This document shows, in pieces, positions 58,302 to 64,000 of a DNA stretch of 64,000 nucleotides (position 1 is its first letter; the number at the start of each line of letters is the position of its first letter). The stretch comes from Taeniopygia guttata (Eukaryota; Chordata; Aves; Passeriformes; Estrildidae). The stretch lies in the NCBI RefSeq assembly GCF_048771995.1, contig NC_133024.1, positions 60,284,501 through 60,348,500 of the forward strand, in the 5' to 3' direction. A program made the translations under genes and the position numbers. The notes beneath the pieces were generated by a model. It did no database searches, was not told the origin of the DNA, and saw nothing but the letters and a program-made list of their open reading frames with translations.

Positions 58302-58366
<65 letters not shown>
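58296..58366. repeat. T11 run followed by a pure (GT)30 microsatellite
   Basis: Eleven T (58296-58306) run into thirty uninterrupted GT units (58307-58366). Purity and length suggest high mutability. The Val-Cys and Thr-His frames across it are artefacts. Confidence 0.98.
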
Positions 58367-58373
<7 letters not shown>

Positions 58374-58893
58374 TGCTGCTGTCCAAGTGAAATTTCCTAT
58401 TTCTTTTGCCACTGCTAATTCTGGAATTCTGGAATTCACAAAAAGCGTTATGAAATGGCAAAAAAAATTCAAACAGAAAAAAATCACCTTGGCTGCAAAT
58501 CAGTAACCACTGCTATTTTTGCACTGCAGAACAAAGCTGAGAAGGCAGTGGATTTTAAAGGTAGGATAATCTAAGAAAGAACAACTAAATGAAGAAGAGT
58601 TATTCTTCATGACAAGTTAAAGGTTAGTCAGCTCCCAAGAGCTCTGTATGACCTTATTCTTTCAGATCATCTAGTAGTTTAGCTGATAACTTTGTGGGTA
58701 TAAGGTGACCCCTACGCTGAGTTTTCTTGGATAAGACTTTGCTTATGCTACCCATGGTTTTGCAGATAAATCTGAGAATAATATTATTCCAGACCCTTAA
58801 ACTGAGTTCCTTGTTGGCAGTTCAGATTTCCACAGATCCTAACCCTGATGCCTTGTAGACAGCCAGCAACCATTTGCATATTCATATCATCAC
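58367..58893. other. Unique sequence, nothing recognised
   Basis: No gene or transposon is supported. An octamer ATTTGCAT (OCT-factor type) occurs near 58872 but is isolated. Confidence 0.45.
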
Positions 58894-58931
58894 CCTTAGG
58901 TTATGTTCACATCCTTAGGTTATGTTCATAT
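58894..58931. repeat. 19-bp tandem duplication
   Basis: CCTTAGGTTATGTTCACAT (58894-58912) is followed directly by a copy with one C-to-T change (58913-58931). Confidence 0.93.
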
Positions 58932-59160
58932 GTTAATCTGTTTAATGGACCTAGATATTAGAATACAACATCTTAACAGCAGTCATTTTACCCTGAAACT
59001 ACCAGAAGGCTGAAAATGCTTTGTCTAGCTTCTCCTCTTCACTGTCTGAGATTTTTCCAGCACTTGAGCTACAAAAAGCATCCATGCTTTTTCTCTTTCC
59101 CATTTAAATACATCAACATGCTGCCCTCTTGCTCTTTAGTTTGCTTCCTCATGCACTGCT

Positions 59161-59203
59161 TCCAAGATGTTCTAGGAGATGTTGGAACATCTCCAAGATG
59201 TTC
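59161..59203. repeat. Hairpin-forming inverted repeat within a direct repeat
   Basis: GGAGATGTT (59175-59183) and AACATCTCC (59186-59194) form a 9-bp stem with a 2-nt centre. TCCAAGATGTTC occurs at 59161-59172 and 59192-59203. The combination could arise from local template switching. Confidence 0.85.
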
Positions 59204-62200
59204 CAAGACTTCTCGGAGAAAATAAGGGAAAAGCTGTCCTGGCAGTAGGCCACCAAGTTCAGGCACCTGACTTAGGAATGCAGCCTTCCTGGTTTCCCTT
59301 TAGGGTCTTTGGAGAGGTATGGAAACCTGAGGAGGACAACAGAAGTGTCTGCTTGTTAGTTCTGCTCCAGAACACTCTCTAGAAGTGTCAGAAACCTTGC
59401 ACTACCTTTTCAAGGACTTTATTTAAGTCTCCTATGTTACCTAACTTGCATGAAAATACCTTTCTAGATTTCCATCAAAGACTACCATTTGATAGATCCT
59501 AAAATTTATTCAAAACATGTCAGGATGGATGGAGATGTAAAATTTCATCTGTAATTCTACACCACACAAGTATCCAGGACTTTTTAAGCTGCCTGTTATG
59601 AAGACAGCAACCTACCCAAACTCCTTTCCAACCACCACCACCGTCACAACTTCAGTATGTTCAGCATGATGTTGCTTTTTTATTAAAAATTTTCAGCCGT
59701 CACATCGTCAGGAAGACATTTTTCCTTTGTGAGTTGGTGGCTTATCTGAATTTCAAGGTCACAAACCAAAAATTTTAATGGTCTTACTATCGTTCAGATA
59801 AGGGAAGGAAGGAAGATGTGAACCTTCAGTCAGTTCTGTGTGAAATGCATCATATTAGTGGTGTTTTTGACAAGATCAGGTGTGGTTCAGCACTCACTAC
59901 CAGTTAAAAAAGGCACTTTCACTTCCTAATCTACTGACACAGAGAAAACACTGGGGAAAATTCTGCCTTGCTTGTTTATCCAAGCTGTAGGAAGCCATTG
60001 GTCCAAGTGCTGTGCCAGATGGGTAAGTGAGAAGCAAAGGGCAAAAGAACAACATGGAGAGGATAAGAAGGATATGTAGAGGCTAAGCAAATGTAGAAAT
60101 GAGACATGTGGGAAGCAGTAAGGCATTTCATAAAACTGAGCTGTGAAAAATTAAGAGGCAGAAAATGGTAAGAGAATATAGAGGCCAGAAAAATGGGAGG
60201 ACATGGAGACTTGTACCTGGATGTTCATTTACATCCTGCAAGGTCAAGTAACTCCTGCAAGGGCACAACATGAACAAAATCCATTATTTTGGACTGAGAA
60301 AACAGAAATGCTGCAGTCAAAGGACAATACTCATTGTTCCTGTCCTTGCAGTCAAAGTGAGCAGCTGATCAGCACAGCACAGACGATTTTGCATGCCAGA
60401 AGACTTAAAGATGTCCAAAGCATCAAGAAAGAGTTACAACAGAAGCCAGACTCGAAGTATTGGAGATTAGTAGTGACCTCTCCCACACAAATGCTGCACA
60501 TCTGCACACACATCAGTTCACCCTCCAAAATGTTAACAGTTGTTCACTTTAGTGGGAAAACTGGGCTGTTTCCCTTTTTTTGCTGATTTGGCCTGTGGCT
60601 GATGCTTGTTAAATATTTTTTCTTACAATACATTAATTTGATAGTTCTTTCTGAGCTAGCATCTTGTCATAAGTTAAAAAAAAAATTAAACTACTTGTGG
60701 CTAAATGAACAATATGAATACTGTAAAACCCGCCCTTATTTAGAATATTTAAAGGGGTGTAATGATCTCAAGACTGAAATGGTTGTTGCAGCTTGAAAAA
60801 TGAATAAAAATGTGTCATTAGGAGCAAGATGCAGATGTAGTGAGATTTTGTTCATCACTTTTTGAGTCATTTTCACACGTGTCTGTTATGTGGGTGCTCT
60901 AGAAGCTGAGAAACAGCCCAGAACAAAACTTCCTCTTCATTATCACTAGGCTGTGAAGAGGAGTAGGAAGCATTGGGAAATGCAAACCTTAGTGTTATTT
61001 CAAGTACATTTTTCATGAAATAGATTGAGTAGGAGAGATAAAAAGTTCCTGCGGAGAACACTAGATATATGAGTGTAGCAGGAGACAAAAATCTGCAGCT
61101 CTGTCTAGACTATTGTTTATGTAGTCTTCTAAACTAATTTGGTATATTGCCAACTCAATCTACTTTACACTCACCTTTGAAAATTATGATGCAGCCATTT
61201 CATAAAGCCATGTGTTTAAATCTTAAAGCTTTGGATGCGTGATGGGTAGGAGATGATCTCACAGAGTTTTGCTCCAAAGCACAGGCTTGATTTAAGCTGA
61301 TGACTTTGATCCCATCTCAATCAGCAGGCCCACAATAATAGATGTAATTAAGCACATTGTGGAACTAGGATCCAACTAACCTTTTCCTATTCAAGCCCCC
61401 AAAACCATTTCTTACCAAAAAAGTCTACAGTAATGGACATGTACAGGGTGTGGCACTGGGAAGACTGAAGTAACCATGATTTTTCTTGTCATGTTTAGAG
61501 ATCAAAGTCTTTCCGGGTGGATCGTCTCAGTGAATTATCAGTGGATTTCTAGGACACTTACATGGTGAAACACAGCATTAAAAGAAAACAACGAATAAAA
61601 CATTTCTGCAATTTTATTTGCTCTAATGAACAAATGTAGAATTTGGTCTCATAGAATATTTTATATGGAAATAGTTACATTTACAAGAGAAGGTTCAGTT
61701 TGGGCTCAAAATATTGAGTAGGGAGAGAATTATAGTTTTGCTGGCAATGCATCTGTCCTACTGTATCTGCAATGAAGGATTCCAGCTGAATATTATGTTA
61801 CTTTAGCTAAAATACACATTTTCCTTCACTGTTGAGAGGCTGTTCCCTAACTTAAAGAAAATTGATGTTTTCAAACCTTGCTCTGTGTATTAAAGACTTG
61901 AAGAAGAAGCAATTTAAGGCTTTGCTGAGAACAAAATAAATCATTTTATCTTCTGAAGTGTGAGGATTCCTGAGAACAGTGTCCAGATAAGCCATTAGGT
62001 ACAGGTACACAGAAGGCAACACAGTTGGTATTGTTTGACATCCTTATGACTTTTAATCTTTGTTTAAGCACTGAGTACCAGGGATGTTCTTCTTGTTATT
62101 TACACACACACAAGAATGTCCTGACCACTGACAACCTGATGTGTCACTATTTACAATTCTGACAGGGAATTTCTTGAAAGCATCTCTTTTTGTGACCTGA

Positions 62201-63229
62201 AACCCCTACTTCTAAGCCTGGCAACCAAATCAACTTTTGTTCAGTTCAAGATCATTTTCAGCTTTACTCTGACAGTTGTCTTACTCCTGGTTGAAAACCA
62301 CTGCCTGCCACAGGCCACAAGCCAAGTGATTGTTATCTGCAGTGACACTTCAGCCATCCTGGAAAATGCACCCATGCCAGAGAGCAAGGCTGCTCATTCA
62401 TCCCAAGGATCATTGAGCACTTTCATTTTGAAAAATTTCGGTTTAGTGTCCTATAAAACAAAGAATGTAAAATCCATCACAGCCCAGGATGTTCCTGTGT
62501 AGTGCTGGCCAGTGCCACTCTGAACCCAGCACAGGATGAGCAAAGAGAGCCTCATCTCCACCCCCAGCTGCTCCCCAATTCTTCCTACCTGCATGCTGTC
62601 AGAGAGAAAGCAGAATCAAAATGGAGCCTGCTCCCTTTTGAGGTGAGTCTCGGCTCTGCATAAAGTTGCCCCTGTGGAAAAAGGGATTTATTCCTCAGTT
62701 TTAGAAAGACTTTATCTAAAGGGAAAAATTGGACTCAGTTCCCCTGCAACAGACCTGTCATGACATCTGCAAATACTGAGTCAAAGATAACTGCAGATGC
62801 TATTACATTTTTGAAGATATACCATCTACTATGGTATTCCAACAGTATTTATGCAATTCTAAGAAGATGTGTAAGAATTTTAATTGACTTTCAAGTCACA
62901 AGTTTTTACTTCGTAAATACCTGAAAAGCTTATTGCACTATACACACTTCAATTTGCATTTTACCTAGCGGTCATTGTATACTCTCACAGAAAATTTTTT
63001 ATGACGCGTCACATTGCAAAGGCAGATCCTGCATTTCTGCAAACTATAGAGCATACATGGAGGGTTCATGTGTTTGGGTTGGATGTCCCAGGTGCCTTTT
63101 AAACAGCATTTCATAATGCCCTCCAGAAATGTGTACACTCTTGTAATGATTTTACTGAAAATATATATGTTAACTTTGGTATAATCATTATCTTTTATGC
63201 ATAAGGTATTTCCATTTTCTTTCCCCCAG
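59204..63229. other. Unique sequence, no gene called
   Basis: The 127-residue plus frame at 60203-60586 has no recognisable domain. Short A runs occur near 60677. No transposon is recognised. Confidence 0.45.
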
Positions 63230-63262
63230 GAGTCAGAGAAAGGCCAAGAAAATCTTGTGCAG
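63230..63262 (+). other. Candidate 33-nt microexon
   Basis: A pyrimidine-rich tract (TTTCCATTTTCTTTCCCCCAG, trimmed, ending at 63229) is followed by 33 nt that read ESEKGQENLVQ without a stop. CAG|GTAATA then forms a good splice donor at 63262/63263. The length is a multiple of three, as expected for a cassette exon that can be skipped in frame. The upstream tract lacks an AG in its last 20 bases other than the acceptor itself. No neighbouring exon is recognised in the window, so the host gene is unknown. A 33-nt sequence with both splice signals can also arise by chance in 64 kb. Confidence 0.25.
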
Positions 63263-63276
63263 GTAATATAGACTTA

Positions 63277-63500
63277 CAGAATAACCTTGTTTAGAAGGAA
63301 TCTTTAAAATCATCTAGTCTTCTCTCTGGCTCAAAGCAGGGAAAATCACAAAGTTAAATCAGGTTGCTCAGGACCTTGTCTAGTAAAATTTTGAAAACTA
63401 TCAAGGCTGCAGATTTCCATAGTCTCCTTGGGTCTCTCCTCTAGTCCTTCATCATTCACAATGTGAGGGATTTTGTTCTGTGCCCATCTGGAATGGGCAT
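63277..63500 (-). mobile_element. Old diverged CR1 LINE 3' end, antisense
   Basis: The plus strand shows the inverted CR1 3' UTR in order but with many substitutions: AGAAGGAATCTTTAAAATCA, then TCATCTAGTC, then ATCAGGTTGCTCAGGACCTT, then the weaker counterpart of the GGGATGGGGCATCCACAACC block (CAGATTTCCATAGTCTCCTT). It is clearly older than the copy at 24172. The boundary at the high-coordinate end is approximate. Confidence 0.75.
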
Positions 63501-64000
63501 TTCACAGAAAGGAGAACAGCACAGGTTTTACCAGAGAGCTGTTAAGTTATCCTCAGTTTACTAATTCTGAACAGCACCAAAGTAAGGCAATGTTGATTTG
63601 AAAGGAAAATGCACATTTCATAGCTTCAAGCATTGTTTCAGGGCACATTCTATGAAAGGTTAAAACTAGATTAAAACATTTATTATTAAAAATTAGGTTC
63701 TGGGTGATTTTAACAATCATTATATAGAACTAAATGGAAAATACTTTGTAAATAATATCAAAGTGATAAAGAAGAGGTGGGTAAAGATTGTCACGTAACT
63801 TTCTGGAAATAGCTTTGCAGTAATTTTTCTCAAAAGATATTTTGGTCTGTCAGATCCTATAATCAAAAAAGACTGAAGACAAAAACTGATATTTTAAACT
63901 ATAGCAGTCTTAACTTCTGTTTCTTGATTCCTGAGCAGTTCTTGGAAATGAAGAATTCCAACTGAATGATTAGGGCATTGTTTCAATTAACTGTACATGT
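63501..64000. other. Unique AT-rich sequence to window end
   Basis: Nothing is recognised apart from general AT richness. Confidence 0.5.

Noticed and set aside
60203..60586. 127-residue plus-strand frame
   Set aside because: No recognisable domain or flanking gene signals.
1..64000. tRNA, rRNA, CRISPR arrays and bacterial-type operons
   Set aside because: No GGTTCGANTCC-type B box with cloverleaf context, no rRNA-like blocks and no spaced palindromic array were found. The window is vertebrate non-coding DNA.

Overview
The window looks like non-coding DNA, intergenic or deep intronic, from a bird genome. The bird call rests on CR1 LINE fragments carrying the avian 3' end and on endogenous-retrovirus LTRs of the kinds common in birds. 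The CCTTAC-flanked LTR at 17.3-17.9 kb suggests a songbird, but that is recalled from family resemblance, not searched. The sequence is AT-rich, with many homopolymer runs and (GT)n, (AAT)n and compound microsatellites. No complete protein-coding gene, tRNA, rRNA or snRNA is supported. The open frames present are short, lack domain-like sequence, and several are plainly made by microsatellites or by LINE and LTR sequence.

Layout. 0-17 kb: mostly unique AT-rich sequence, one solo LTR (3.3-3.9 kb, minus), several short tandem duplications, an A/C-only-like tract (11.3-11.5 kb) and an (AAT)24 array (16.0 kb). 17-34 kb is the mobile-element-rich part. It holds a 618-bp solo LTR with a perfect 6-bp target duplication, an ancient CR1 reverse-transcriptase remnant (23.5-23.7 kb), a 5'-truncated CR1 3' end (24.2-24.75 kb, minus), and a compound heptamer/hexamer array (26.0 kb). 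It also holds a plus-strand CR1 split by a GC-rich LTR (29.3-30.4 kb) and an LTR preceded by probable ERV internal sequence (32.0-33.2 kb, minus). 34-64 kb: mainly unique sequence with a short CR1 tail (37.6 kb), a perfect 40-bp tandem duplication (44.5 kb), palindromes, poly-A runs, two (GT)n arrays (53.2 and 58.3 kb), and an old CR1 fragment at the right end (63.3-63.5 kb).

The only hint of a gene is a 33-nt, in-frame segment at 63230-63262 with a good splice acceptor and donor, a candidate microexon. It is unproven. A few octamer-to-tetradecamer regulatory-like motifs (a perfect CRE and an RFX-like X-box) are noted at low confidence.

I found no convincing undescribed biological system. 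The most informative observations are the nested LTR-in-CR1 with strong CpG contrast, the solo LTR with intact target duplication, the microexon candidate, the ancient reverse-transcriptase motif, and the recent perfect 40-bp duplication. All family names come from recognition by eye; no database search was possible.
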